From Caldilineaceae bacterium (GTDB taxonomy: Bacteria > Chloroflexota > Anaerolineae > Caldilineales > Caldilineaceae), in assembly GCA_018003515.1 (NCBI GenBank), contig JAGNDO010000013.1, positions 34,758 through 98,757 of the forward strand: 64,000 nt of DNA, in the 5' to 3' direction. The notes beneath the pieces were generated by a model that ran no database searches, was not told where the DNA came from, and saw nothing but the letters and a program-made list of their open reading frames with translations. This document shows, one piece after another, positions 50,780 through 59,926 of this stretch. Position numbers and translations under genes: made by a program. Each line of letters starts with the position of its first letter. The stretch's first letter is position 1.

Positions 50780-51661
50780 TCACGTCCCCCAATCCCGCGC
50801 ATACCGGAAATCCCGGCCCACGGTGCGGGGACCGATCTTGCAGATCACGGGCATCACCCGCTTGTATTGGTTGCGGCGCACGGTGGACTCGATCTTCTGC
50901 ACCAGGGCCAAGTCAAAGCCTTGGGCCGCAATCTGGACCGGGGTCAGGCGCTGATCGAAAAGCAGATGCAAAACCTGGTCCGCCTGATCATAGGTGAAGC
51001 CCAGTTCGGCCTCGTCGGTCTGGCCCACCCACAGGTCGGCGCTGGGGGGCTTGTCCAGGATGGAGCGGGGGGTGCCCAGATGGGCGGCCACCTGGCGCAC
51101 CTGGCATTTGTAGAGATCCCCGATGGGGTTGATGGCGTGGGCGCTGTCCCCAAAGAGGGTGCTGTAGCCCAGGAGCATCTCCGTGCGGTTGCCCGTGCCC
51201 ACCACCAGCCCGCCAAAGGCCGCGGATTGGTCATAGAGCACGATCATGCGCTGCCGGGCCATGATATTCCCCCGGCGCAGCCGCTCGCCCCGGCTCTCTG
51301 TGCCAATCTCAAAGCGCTCAAAGAGCGGTTCCACCATGTCCGTGATCTCCACGGTCTCGGCCGGCACGCCCAGATCATCGATCACCGCCTGGGCGTCCGA
51401 GAGGCTGCCGGCGCTGCTGGTGCGATAGGGTAGGCGCACGGCCAGGACATTTTCTGGCCCAAGGGCCAGGGCGGCCAAATAAACGCTCACCGCCGAGTCG
51501 ATGCCACCGGAGAGGCCCACCACGGCTCGGCTCAACCCCACCCGGCGGATCTCCCGACCCACAAAGTCCACCATCTGCTGGGTGACCAGGGGCAGGTTGA
51601 GGGCAAGTTGATGGAGAAGAGGCTGGGGCGGCGGTGGGCTGGAAACGGGTAATTTGGGCAT
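50780..51661 (-). CDS. nadE: NAD+ synthase
   Basis: 293 residues from ATG 51661; a longer frame to 51700 is possible. ATP pyrophosphatase loop VVGLSGGIDSAVSVYLAAL, then VGTGNRTEMLLGYSTLFGDSAHAINPIGDLYK, which matches NadE. It converts nicotinate adenine dinucleotide to NAD. There is no glutaminase domain, so it is the short ammonia-dependent type. The N-terminus PKLPVSSPPPPQPLL is a proline-rich extension. Confidence 0.93.
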   Translation of the reverse strand: MPKLPVSSPPPPQPLLHQLALNLPLVTQQMVDFVGREIRRVGLSRAVVGLSGGIDSAVSVYLAALALGPENVLAVRLPYRTSSAGSLSDAQAVIDDLGVPAETVEITDMVEPLFERFEIGTESRGERLRRGNIMARQRMIVLYDQSAAFGGLVVGTGNRTEMLLGYSTLFGDSAHAINPIGDLYKCQVRQVAAHLGTPRSILDKPPSADLWVGQTDEAELGFTYDQADQVLHLLFDQRLTPVQIAAQGFDLALVQKIESTVRRNQYKRVMPVICKIGPRTVGRDFRYARDWGT

Positions 51662-51697
51662 GGGTATGGATCCGTAAATGAACGTTTGGGCCAAACC

Positions 51698-51789
51698 CAT
51701 TCAAATAAGCGGAGTTAGCATCCTCAGATGCGGCTCTTGTTGAATAAACCCGGCATCTGAGGATGCCTACTCCACTTTTATTTGAATGG
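51698..51789. repeat. Long imperfect inverted repeat between two minus-strand genes
   Basis: Arms begin ATTCAAATAAGCGGAGTTAG / complement and contain GCATCCTCAGATGC; about 35 bases each. Likely a miniature dispersed element or terminator of the upstream lipoprotein gene. Confidence 0.7.
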
Positions 51790-51797
51790 CATGGACG

Positions 51798-53174
51798 TTA
51801 GGGCGTAGCCTGAACGGTGAGCAGGGCATCCTGGGGCGAAAGGTTGCCGGCCAGCACATCCTGAGCCGCCTGTTGCATCTGCCCAGCCAGATCGGTGAAG
51901 GCTTTGCCGTTGGGGATGGCCACGGCCAGATTGGCCTGGTCATCCAGAAATTGATAGTAAGGATCGGCACCGGTCCAGGCTTGGAGGGCGCTGTGGCGCA
52001 CGGGCAGGCGATTCGCAGACTGATTCCACGGCCCCAGCACTTCCGCCTCCAGCAGATCTTGGATAAACTCCACCACCAGGGCCTGGCGGTCCGGGTCCGG
52101 GGTCAGGATGGCGATGGCCCAGGTCTGGGCAACCGTGCTGGGGGTGCCATCCTGGGTGGGGACCGGGCCATAGCCCACCTGATCCAACACTTCCCGCTGG
52201 CTCAAATAGTAATGGGCATTGACCGCGGCCAGACCGGCATCGCCATCCGCAAATGCGCCCCAGGTGGTCTCTTCGCTGAGTAGCCCCAAGATCCGATCCG
52301 GGATCGCCCCGCTCTGGCGGGCCTCGGCCAGAAAGGTGAAGAGATCCACAAGGGCAGCGGCATCGGTCAACGTGCCATCCTCGCTCAGGCTGCCCCCGGC
52401 ACCGACATATTGCAGAAGCAGGGAGAGGTTACGGGCTGGCTCCCGCACGCCGGCGGTAAAGATAAAGGGCGCGCCGTCGCTGATCACCTGTGACCAGGCC
52501 AGGGGGGGGGCCGCCAACGGTTCACCGGTTTGGGGAAGAAGATAGTCCCGGGCATAGACCAAGTGCTGGAGGTCGGCACTGAGCGGCACCCCATACAGAA
52601 TGTCGTTATAGGTCGCCGCATCCAGGGCAAAGGGATAGAAGTCATCGATCCCGTCCAGCGCCGCCGGGTCAACCGGCTGGACCAGACCGGCATCCACCGC
52701 CTGCCACAGATCCTGGGTGTTGAGGATCACCGCGTCCGGCAGCACAGAGGGGGCCACCCGTTGGGCCGCCCGCAAGAAGTTGAGCAATCCGGCCTGTCCA
52801 CTTTCGGCCTTGTTGAACAGATCCAGAAAGACGCCGGGATAGGTCTGCTCGAAAAGTACCCGCACGGTGTACAAGGTCTCTCCGCCGGGTTGGGAGGGGT
52901 CCAGGGAATAGAAATCCGGCAACCACACGACCAAATTTGTCTCGCCCTGGCTATTCACGCTGCTGTTACTGCCGTTGCCCGCTGCGTTGTTCAACACGCT
53001 ATCGGGTACGCTTTGAGCCGAGGGAGTGGGCGGAGCGGTGGCTGGGGCAGGCGGCGTTGACAAGCGGGCGCAAGCGGCCAAGATCCAGAGGACGGACAGC
53101 AACAACGCGCCCAGCCCGATCAACCTGGGGCGGCGGATTGGATCGCTTTGGGTGGGCATGGCAGATATCTTCAT
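51798..53174 (-). CDS. Orphan solute-binding lipoprotein
   Basis: 458 residues. Signal peptide LIGLGALLLSVLWILAAC with lipobox, then a Pro/Ala/Ser tether. The mature part resembles family 1 extracellular solute-binding proteins (NLVVWLPDFYSLDPSQPGGETLYTV, ILYGVPLSADLQHLVYARDYLL, LAQTWAIAILTPDPDRQALVVEFI-like end region). No permease or ATPase is adjacent, so it may serve a distant importer or have another role. Start could also be the ATG at 53159. Confidence 0.8.
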   Translation of the reverse strand: MKISAMPTQSDPIRRPRLIGLGALLLSVLWILAACARLSTPPAPATAPPTPSAQSVPDSVLNNAAGNGSNSSVNSQGETNLVVWLPDFYSLDPSQPGGETLYTVRVLFEQTYPGVFLDLFNKAESGQAGLLNFLRAAQRVAPSVLPDAVILNTQDLWQAVDAGLVQPVDPAALDGIDDFYPFALDAATYNDILYGVPLSADLQHLVYARDYLLPQTGEPLAAPPLAWSQVISDGAPFIFTAGVREPARNLSLLLQYVGAGGSLSEDGTLTDAAALVDLFTFLAEARQSGAIPDRILGLLSEETTWGAFADGDAGLAAVNAHYYLSQREVLDQVGYGPVPTQDGTPSTVAQTWAIAILTPDPDRQALVVEFIQDLLEAEVLGPWNQSANRLPVRHSALQAWTGADPYYQFLDDQANLAVAIPNGKAFTDLAGQMQQAAQDVLAGNLSPQDALLTVQATP

Positions 53175-53276
53175 GGGTGGCTCTCGGTTTCAGATCGATC
53201 AGGTCGGAGACTCGGACACATGCTGGCCATTATATCACCAATCTCGGCAGAAGCGGCAGAACAGACCTATTTGGGT

Positions 53277-53300
53277 AAGGCTATCCCTCTGTGATAAAAT
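53277..53300 (+). promoter_or_regulatory. Candidate promoter of holB-PSP1 operon
   Basis: TGA precedes TAAAAT (53295-53300), an extended -10-like element, with the weak -35 TTGGGT 18 bases upstream at about 53271-53276. Confidence 0.4.
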
Positions 53301-53393
53301 CCACATCCACCGCATTGCCATGCGCGGGCTTGTTGCCACGGGATGAGGGTTCAGAGGCCCAACCATCCCCCCTATTCCAAAATGGTCGTTCCC

Positions 53394-54470
53394 ATGACTT
53401 CCAACCCCGAAACTGATGTCACTGCGCCCCTTGTCCAGCCAACCGGTTTGGGCCAGGGATGGGGCGTCTACGGTCATGGCTGGGCATTGAATCTGCTGGC
53501 CCAGGCGGCCCAAAGCGGGCCGCGCCACGCCTATCTTTTCCTGGGGCCGGCCCAGTTGGGCAAGACGACCCTGGCCCGATCCTTCGCCCAAGCCCTGCTT
53601 TGCACCGGGGAAGGCGAACGTCCCTGCGCTGGCTGTCGTGCCTGCCGCTTGATGGGCAATGGCGGGCTGCAAGGCGGCCACCCGGACTTCCGCCTGATCC
53701 AGCCCGTGGATTCATCGGGTGAGGTGGACCGGGCCGATGGCACCCTGCGGGTGGAGCAGGCCGAGGCCATCATCCACGAAGCCACCCTGCGGCCTCTGGA
53801 AGCACGCTACAAGATCTTCCTGATCCAAGAGATGCAGAGCGCCAACACCTATTTTGCCAACAAGCTGCTCAAGACCCTGGAAGAGCCGCCGCCCCATGTG
53901 ATCCTGTTGGTGACCGCCACCGAGCGCTCTCTGCTGCTACCCACCATCGTCAGCCGCTGCCAGGTGCTGGATCTGCGGCCCGTGGACATCCGCACCGCGG
54001 AGCAGGCGCTGATCCAACGCTGGCAGGCAGACGCCCAACAGGCCCGACTTCTGGCCCGGCTCAGCAATGGCCGGATGGGGTGGGCCGTGCAGCGTTTGCA
54101 GGATGCGGATATGTGGACCCAACGCCAGGAAATGGTGGCCCAGGTCATGCAGTTGGCCGCGGCCGACCGGGTGGACCGCCTGGCCTTTGCCGCGGATCTG
54201 GCCGCCAACCGGGACAACCGGCGGCTCTTCGACCTCCTGGCCCTCTGGATCTCCTGGTGGCGAGATGTCATGCTGGCCCAGGCCGGCAGCCCGGAAAGTT
54301 GCAGCAACATCGATCATCTGTCCGACATCCAAACCCTGGCCCGCTCCCTGTCGGCCCAGGCAGTCCAGGCCTATTTGTATACCCTGGAACGTATCGAAAA
54401 ATATCTGCACCATACAACCAACACGCGCCTGGCCCTGGATGTACTGGCCCTGCGCATGCCTAGAGCATAG
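53394..54470 (+). CDS. holB: DNA polymerase III delta-prime subunit
   Basis: 358 residues if started at ATG 53394 (53382 and 53343 are alternatives; none has a clear ribosome binding site). Clamp-loader AAA domain: HAYLFLGPAQLGKTTLARSFAQALLC, zinc-binding cysteines in RPCAGCRACRLM, NTYFANKLLKTLEEPPPHVILLVTA, and SRC arginine finger in TIVSRCQVL. It loads the beta clamp at replication. Followed by the PSP1 gene at 17 bases, the same neighbour order as holB-yaaT in Bacillus. Confidence 0.92.
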   Translation: MTSNPETDVTAPLVQPTGLGQGWGVYGHGWALNLLAQAAQSGPRHAYLFLGPAQLGKTTLARSFAQALLCTGEGERPCAGCRACRLMGNGGLQGGHPDFRLIQPVDSSGEVDRADGTLRVEQAEAIIHEATLRPLEARYKIFLIQEMQSANTYFANKLLKTLEEPPPHVILLVTATERSLLLPTIVSRCQVLDLRPVDIRTAEQALIQRWQADAQQARLLARLSNGRMGWAVQRLQDADMWTQRQEMVAQVMQLAAADRVDRLAFAADLAANRDNRRLFDLLALWISWWRDVMLAQAGSPESCSNIDHLSDIQTLARSLSAQAVQAYLYTLERIEKYLHHTTNTRLALDVLALRMPRA

Positions 54471-54486
54471 AGAGCGAATCAATCCC

Positions 54487-55500
54487 ATGCCTGTTGCCGT
54501 CGGCGTACAATTTACGCCCGTCTCAAAAATTTACCACTTTGATCCCAAGGATCAATTGGACCTGGCCTTCCGGGACTATGTGATTGTGGATACGGCCAAG
54601 GGTCAGGAGGTGGCCCAGGTTGTGCAGCCGCCCCACGAATTGGCCCCCGGGGATGTGGTCGGCGAAATGAAGAGCATCATGCGCCGGGCCACGGCCTGGG
54701 ACATGGTGCAAAAGGATCGCTGGAGCCGCAAGGAAGCCGAGGCCCTGGCCGTCTGTCGCCAAAAGGCCCAGGAACACAAGTTGACCATGAAGCTGGTGCG
54801 CTGTGAATATAACTACACCGGCGGCCGCCTGACCGTCTTCTTCTCGTCGGACAACCGGGTGGATTTCCGCAATTTGGTGCGAGATCTGGCCCGCACCTTC
54901 CGCACCCGCATCGAGATGCGCCAAATTGGGGCCAGGGATGAGGCCAAACTGCTGGATGGGGTGGGCAAGTGTGGGCGTCAACTCTGCTGCACCAGTTGGC
55001 TGCGGGAGTTTACCGCCATCAGCATCCGCATGGCCAAGAATCAACAGCTTCCCCTCAACCCCGACGAGATCTCCGGGGTCTGTGGCCGGTTGCTCTGCTG
55101 CCTCTCCTACGAGGACGCCACCTATCGGGAGCAGAACAAAAAGATGCCCAAGATCGGGGCCGAGGTGATCACCCCCCAGGGCACGGGCCGGGTGCGCTAT
55201 ATCCATCCCCTGCGCGAGACCGTCACCGTGCGTCTACTCAGCAACGCCTTTGAAGAGTTCCCCGTGGACGAGCTGATCTCCTCCAAGAGTGGGGGCAAGA
55301 GCTGCGGCACCTGCGGCGGCTGCACCGTCACCCGCCGGGCCTCCGCAGACGAGGACAACGCCGCCCAACTGGCCAAACAGCCCGCCGCCCAAGAGAGCAG
55401 CGCAGACGAAAGCAGCGGGGAGAGCGAAGAGAACCAATCTTCCCGCAAGCGCAAACGCCGCCGCGGACGCCGGCGCACGAACCCCGCGGATAGCAACTAA
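54487..55500 (+). CDS. PSP1-domain protein (YaaT/RicT-like)
   Basis: 337 residues from ATG 54487. The PSP1 domain covers about 1-280 with VGVQFTPVSKIYHFDP, CEYNYTGGRLTVFFSSD, DGVGKCGRQLCCTSWL and SGVCGRLLCCLSYED; the paired Cys-rich motifs are those of YaaT, which in Bacillus forms an Fe-S containing complex (RicA/F/T) acting with RNase Y. The C-terminus is extended: CGTCGGCTV then a long Ser/Glu-rich, finally Lys/Arg-rich tail (SSRKRKRRRGRRR). rny lies 1.1 kb downstream, so partner genes may be close here. Confidence 0.92.
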   Translation: MPVAVGVQFTPVSKIYHFDPKDQLDLAFRDYVIVDTAKGQEVAQVVQPPHELAPGDVVGEMKSIMRRATAWDMVQKDRWSRKEAEALAVCRQKAQEHKLTMKLVRCEYNYTGGRLTVFFSSDNRVDFRNLVRDLARTFRTRIEMRQIGARDEAKLLDGVGKCGRQLCCTSWLREFTAISIRMAKNQQLPLNPDEISGVCGRLLCCLSYEDATYREQNKKMPKIGAEVITPQGTGRVRYIHPLRETVTVRLLSNAFEEFPVDELISSKSGGKSCGTCGGCTVTRRASADEDNAAQLAKQPAAQESSADESSGESEENQSSRKRKRRRGRRRTNPADSN

Positions 55501-55510
55501 ACCAGACCGC

Positions 55511-55574
55511 ATCTTCCCGGAAGGGGCCAGCAGATCTTGGGTAAACAAGATCTGCTGGCCCCTTCCGGGAAGAT
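55511..55574 (+). repeat. Long hairpin, CTTCCCGG family, copy B
   Basis: 28-base arms ATCTTCCCGGAAGGGGCCAG... and exact complement, 8-base loop, starting 11 bases after the PSP1 stop. It shares CTTCCCGG(C/A)AGGGGCCA with the hairpin at 14360. Confidence 0.8.
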
Positions 55575-55592
55575 TGTCAGCCGAACTTGATC

Positions 55593-55646
55593 CAACAAGA
55601 AAAAGAGACGCTCACCCCACGTGGGGTAAGCGTCTCTTTTTCTTGT
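55593..55646. terminator. Bidirectional terminator between convergent genes
   Basis: AACAAGAAAAAGAGACGCTC... with exact complement apart from one position; T-rich on both strands. It ends 27 bases before the spoVS stop. Confidence 0.88.
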
Positions 55647-55672
55647 TCGTTTTAGATGCCGGCCAAGCCTGC

Positions 55673-56002
55673 TTAGGCAATGATTCCGGCCCCATTCCCA
55701 TTCCCATTCCCATTCCCATTGGTGTGGATCAGGCTCTCTGGGCGAGGGAAGACGGAGATGCGCAACGCAGTGCGCTCGTTGCCGTCAATGTCCACCTCGG
55801 TGAAGGCGGGGACAACAGCCAGATCAATGTTGTCCTGTTCCAGATAGCCACGGGCGATGGCGATGGCCTTGATAGCCTGGTTGACGGCGCTGGCACCGAT
55901 AGCCTGGACTTCAGCATAGCGTTGTTCACGCATGACACCGGCGATGGCACCGGCCACAGCGGTAGATCGGGACGTTGCAGAAACTCGGATGAGTTCAGCC
56001 AT
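55673..56002 (-). CDS. spoVS: Stage V sporulation protein S-like protein
   Basis: 109 residues; CAGGAGG is 8 bases before the ATG. The Alba-like SpoVS core is complete: IRVSATSRSTAVAGAIAGVMREQ, VQAIGASAVNQAIKAIAIARGYL, VPAFTEVDIDGNERTALRISV. The tail is (Asn-Gly)-repeat, NGNGNGNGNG, encoded by an in-frame hexamer repeat. SpoVS occurs in many non-sporulating bacteria (Thermus, Deinococcus, Chloroflexota), where it is thought to bind nucleic acid, so the name does not imply sporulation here. Confidence 0.93.
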   Translation of the reverse strand: MAELIRVSATSRSTAVAGAIAGVMREQRYAEVQAIGASAVNQAIKAIAIARGYLEQDNIDLAVVPAFTEVDIDGNERTALRISVFPRPESLIHTNGNGNGNGNGAGIIA

Positions 56003-56205
56003 TGGAATACCTCCTGAAAGATAGCGGTAAGTGGGTTGAGAACGGTGCTACGGTTGGTGTGTAATGGTTCCAGGACCATGCTCCTGTAAGAAGCACTGTC
56101 CGAGGTTGTAAACGATGACGCGTCTAGGGAAGGAAAGAAACGGCTTATTTCTAAAGTTCAGCATAATTACGTAGACCCGGTCTCGCCCGGTCTCGCTCGG
56201 TCTCG

Positions 56206-56312
56206 CTCGGTCTCGCTCCCACGCTCCGCGTGGGAGCGGCTTTGCGGCGCTCTGCGCCGAGGGGCGCAGAGCGCCCAACTTCGTTCCCACGCGGAGCGTG
56301 GGAACGAGATCC
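56206..56312. repeat. Composite palindromic (REP/BIME-like) element, copy 1
   Basis: Two inverted REP-like stems (CGCTCCCACGCTCCGCGTGG and CGTTCCCACGCGGAGCGTGG) flank a central hairpin GCGCTCTGCGCC-GAGG-complement. Similar GTTCCCACGCTCCGCGTGGG repeats are widespread in bacteria. Confidence 0.85.
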
Positions 56313-56397
56313 CCGGCCCCACCCTTTCCTCCGAGTGAGGCATCTTTCGTTTTTCTATTTTGCGGCCAAGATCAAAATTACGTAAACCCATCCCCCG

Positions 56398-56503
56398 GTC
56401 TCGCTCCCACGCTCCGCGTGGGAGCAGCTTTGCGGCGCTCTGCGCCCCTCGGCGCAGAGCGCCCAACTTCGTTCCCACGCGGAGCGTGGGAACGAGATCC
56501 CCG
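56398..56503. repeat. Composite palindromic (REP/BIME-like) element, copy 2
   Basis: Same composite as copy 1 but the central loop reads CCTC instead of GAGG, the reverse complement. Confidence 0.85.
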
Positions 56504-56599
56504 AGATCCCCAAACAAAAAAGAGGCCCCACCCTTTCCTCCGGGTGAGGCATCTTTCGGTTTTCTATTTTACTGCCAAGGTCATTGCCTGTTTGGCCGC

Positions 56600-58165
56600 T
56601 TACTTGGCATACTCCACAGCCCGGGTCTCGCGGATGATCGTGACCCGAATCTGGCCCGGATATTGCACGTTATCCTCGATCTTCTTGGCGATGGCCTTGC
56701 TCAGTTCGATGGCGGACATGTCGTCGATCTCTTCCGGACGCACGATCACCCGAATCTCCCGGCCGGCCTGGATGGCGAAGGTCTGGCTGACCCCGGCAAA
56801 GCTGTTGCCGATGTCCTCCAAGGCCGTCACCCGCTTGATGTAGGCGTCCAGGGACTCGCGCCGGGCACCCGGGCGGGCACCGCTGATGGCATCTGCCGCC
56901 GCCACGATCACCGCTTCCAGGCTTTGGGGTTCCACCTCGTGGTGATGGGCGGCGATGCAGTTGACCACCTTGTCGTTGACCCCATAACGCTTGGCGATCT
57001 CCGCGCCCACCAGGGCATGGGGACCGTCAATTTCATGGCTGACCGCCTTGCCGATGTCGTGGAGCAGACCACCCAGGCGGGCGGTCTTCACATCTGCGTG
57101 CAGTTCTGCGGCGATGATGGCGGCGATGTGGGCGGTCTCGATCACATGGAAAAGCTGCACCTGGCCGTAACTTGTGCGGAATTTGAGCCGCCCCAGCAGT
57201 TTCACCAGCTCTCGGTGCAACCCCTGGGTATTGGTCTCAATCATGGCCTGCTCGCCGGCCTCCCGGATCACCTGCTCCACCTCAGATTGGGCCTTCTCGA
57301 CTTCCTTCTCGATGCGGGCCGGGTGGATGCGGCCGTCAGAGACCAGCTTGGTGAGGGCGATGCGGGCAATCTCCCGGCGCACGGGGTCAAAGCTGCTGAT
57401 CAGGATGGCTTCCGGGGTGTCATCCACCACCAGATCCACGCCGATGGCCTGCTCGATGGCCCGGATGTTGCGGCCTTGGCGACCGATGATGCGTCCCTTC
57501 ATATCGTCCGAAGGCAGGGAAACGCTGCTGACCGCATACTCGCTGATGTGGTCGCTGGCCACCCGCTCGATGGCCACGGTGATGATCTCCCTGGCCCGGC
57601 GGTCGGCGTCGTCCATGACTTCGGCCTCCACCTCGCGGATGGTGCGGGCCATCTCCTGGCGGGTGGTCTTTTCAACTTCCTTGAGCAGCACCTGACGGGC
57701 TTCTTCCTCGGTCATGCGGGCGATGCGTTGCAGCTCGGTCTCCCGCTCCTCCTCCAGATTTTCGACGATGGCGGTGCGCTCGTTGAGCTTGGTCTCCCGT
57801 TGGTTGAGCTTGCGCTCCCGGGATTCCAGTTGCTCCATGCGTTTGTCTACATTGTCCAGCCGGTTTTGCAGTCGCTCTTCGGTGCGTTCCAGATCCCGGC
57901 GGCGCTTGGTCATCTCTGCCTCGCCGACGTCCCGCATTCGGACCTCTTCTTCCTTCAGGGCCAATTGCTGTTGCTTGATCTGGTTCTCCGCTTCTATCAG
58001 AATGCGCTCGGACTGTCGCTGCGCAGAGTCGACAAGTTCCTTTTGGCGCGCCTGTTCGGCTTGAAGGCCCCGTTCTTGGCCTCGACCGAAAGCGACATAA
58101 CCGGCGATCCCTGCGCCAATACCGGCCGCCAGGAGTATCAATACGATCGCCAGTGGTAAGGGCAT
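56600..58165 (-). CDS. rny: Ribonuclease Y
   Basis: 521 residues. N-terminal membrane anchor ([21 protein letters not shown]), long coiled coil (about 30-205), KH domain with [21 protein letters not shown] domain with [48 protein letters not shown], and the C-terminal RNase Y domain. Membrane-bound endoribonuclease that initiates mRNA decay. Length is normal for the family. Confidence 0.97.
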   Translation of the reverse strand: MPLPLAIVLILLAAGIGAGIAGYVAFGRGQERGLQAEQARQKELVDSAQRQSERILIEAENQIKQQQLALKEEEVRMRDVGEAEMTKRRRDLERTEERLQNRLDNVDKRMEQLESRERKLNQRETKLNERTAIVENLEEERETELQRIARMTEEEARQVLLKEVEKTTRQEMARTIREVEAEVMDDADRRAREIITVAIERVASDHISEYAVSSVSLPSDDMKGRIIGRQGRNIRAIEQAIGVDLVVDDTPEAILISSFDPVRREIARIALTKLVSDGRIHPARIEKEVEKAQSEVEQVIREAGEQAMIETNTQGLHRELVKLLGRLKFRTSYGQVQLFHVIETAHIAAIIAAELHADVKTARLGGLLHDIGKAVSHEIDGPHALVGAEIAKRYGVNDKVVNCIAAHHHEVEPQSLEAVIVAAADAISGARPGARRESLDAYIKRVTALEDIGNSFAGVSQTFAIQAGREIRVIVRPEEIDDMSAIELSKAIAKKIEDNVQYPGQIRVTIIRETRAVEYAK

Positions 58166-58247
58166 GATTCCGTCCTTGTTGAATAGTGAATAGTGAATAA
58201 AATATGGGTTGATTGGGTGGGATCAGGCGGGTCGGGATTGATCCGGC

Positions 58248-59027
58248 TCACTGATCCGATTGTTCAGTCTCTATTTCCTGCCAGATAATCTCCACGGCGG
58301 CTGAAACAGCCGACCATGAGAAGCCTCGGCGTTGTAAAAACCCGACCATCTTGTGTTGAAATTCATCGTAAGTCAAATGTTGCCAACGATACAAACGAGA
58401 GCGGGCCGCGTCCAGGGCGGCTTCGTCTGCATCGATCTGCTCGGTCACCAAGGCGTCGATGATGCTGACGGCGACGCCCTTCTTGCGCAGTTCATAGCGC
58501 AAGGCCCGGGGAGCCATAGGCTTGAACTCGCTGCGCTGATCGATCCAGTATTGGGCAAAGGCCCGGTCGTCCACATACCCCTGGACCGTCAGCTTTTGGA
58601 TCACCCACTCAATCGTCTCATCGGGCAGACGTGGGAGTGCCGCCGCTTCTTCTGCTTCTTCGCTGTCTGGGGTAGTTGGTTCTTCCCAGCCGTCCAAGCC
58701 GTCCGCTTTTTTGGACCTGCCCCCACGTTTAGATCCATCCATCGTTGACCGGCGCTTGCTGCCCGGTCGATAGCGGCGCAAGTTCTGCTCAACTTCCCAA
58801 ATACTACGTGGGCGCACGGCCAGAAAACTCACCGCCCGGTCATACGCCTTGGAACGCAAATCCAAGGCCCGCAACTGCACAATTTCTCCATCACTCAGCT
58901 CCTGTCCCCGACGCAAGGTGGCGGCATCCAGCGCAGCCAGCCCAAAAGCGAACTTGCCGTCCAGGAAGACGCTGACCCGATCCGGGTTGCGTTTCTGAAA
59001 TGATAAAGCCGTAATCGTCCCCGCCAC
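58248..59027 (-). CDS. recX: Regulatory protein RecX
   Basis: 259 residues from GTG 59027, preceded by GGGAG; the frame runs further upstream without RecX character. Seen: ITALSFQKRNPDRVSVFLDGKFAFGL, SKAYDRAVSFLAVRPRSIWEVEQNL, LTVQGYVDDRAFAQYWIDQR and RALRYELRKKGV. RecX binds RecA and limits filament growth. An acidic/Ser-rich insert of about 45 residues (after YRPGSKRR, to about residue 150) interrupts the first and second helical repeats. recA lies 0.9 kb upstream in the same direction. Confidence 0.88.
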   Translation of the reverse strand: MAGTITALSFQKRNPDRVSVFLDGKFAFGLAALDAATLRRGQELSDGEIVQLRALDLRSKAYDRAVSFLAVRPRSIWEVEQNLRRYRPGSKRRSTMDGSKRGGRSKKADGLDGWEEPTTPDSEEAEEAAALPRLPDETIEWVIQKLTVQGYVDDRAFAQYWIDQRSEFKPMAPRALRYELRKKGVAVSIIDALVTEQIDADEAALDAARSRLYRWQHLTYDEFQHKMVGFLQRRGFSWSAVSAAVEIIWQEIETEQSDQ

Positions 59028-59926
59028 AATCTCCCACAATCTTCGTAAAGACCAACCATTCACCGCAAAGACGCCAAAGAGACAAAGAAAAACAAGAACT
59101 TCCTGCGCGGCATCTCTGCGCCCTCGGCGGTTGATTCCCCCTCCGCCCACAAAAAAACGCTGTAGCAAATGCCACAGCGTACTCGCAACATGAACATCGA
59201 AAGGTCATGATCCGCCACCGCCGAAAAGCCCAGAATCAGGCACGGTGACAAATTTCATGGCCCAGGCAATGTCAAACCCTGGATGGTGATGAATAGCACA
59301 ATCTTGCGCAAAACAGACGGGCGACTTTGTCAAAAATCCCAAAACGGGACACTTCGTCAACCACAAATGCCGGGGTACATAGCGTATGTTGTCCGCTCCC
59401 CCAACGACAATCGCTTCAAAGCGTCTGATCGCGAGTGCGTTTGGGGTCGAATGGTTGGATAAAATCCGGCCAAAGGGTCTCTGCTGCCACCTATGGGCAT
59501 CGGCAAACGGGCCTGCCCGCTGGGGCAGGGTCGGTCTGCATCCTAGCCAGTGATGGTCACTACCCGTCAAAGTCACTATCTGTCAAAGTCGTCATCGTTA
59601 TCATCTGGCCAAGGGGGCGGACCACTGCCCAATTGGCGGACACAAGATGCTGCGTAAGATTGTCAATGACATGATGCCCTTCTCTTCGGTCCTCATTTTG
59701 GCGTCTGTTCAAATGCCTGCGTCCACCGCGGTGGGAGGAACGTCTGGCCGTTGCGCCGCATAAGCGCCGATTTGGGCTTGATGCCAACAACCGGGCGGGT
59801 CAACCCGCTGCGCCGGTTGGGTGTCCAGGGATGTTGCTTGGTGTGGCGAAAAATTCGAATATGCCTACAGGTTCGTCAGATAAATCAAAAAACTTAAGGA
59901 TAAGGTTCAGTTCAGCTGTTGCCTGG
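59028..59926. other. 899-base gap between recA and recX, no gene recognised
   Basis: Only short overlapping frames without familiar motifs occur on either strand. 59040-59180 carries CAAAGACGCCAAAGAG-type words like those of the heptad-unit repeats. The region could hold a decayed gene or an unannotated RNA; I cannot support either. Confidence 0.5.

Larger units (their letters stand above)
56003..56599. other. 597-base gene-free spacer made of two tandem REP-rich units
   Basis: Between spoVS and rny. No credible gene. It contains a promoter region for spoVS (56003-56160) and then two direct copies of a unit of about 211 bases (from about 56165 and 56376), each with a composite palindrome and the flank TGAGGCATCTTTCG. 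Confidence 0.7.

Noticed and set aside
59205..59576. 123-codon minus-strand frame in the recA-recX gap
   Set aside because: No recognisable motif, no ribosome binding site, and proline/histidine-rich random-like composition.
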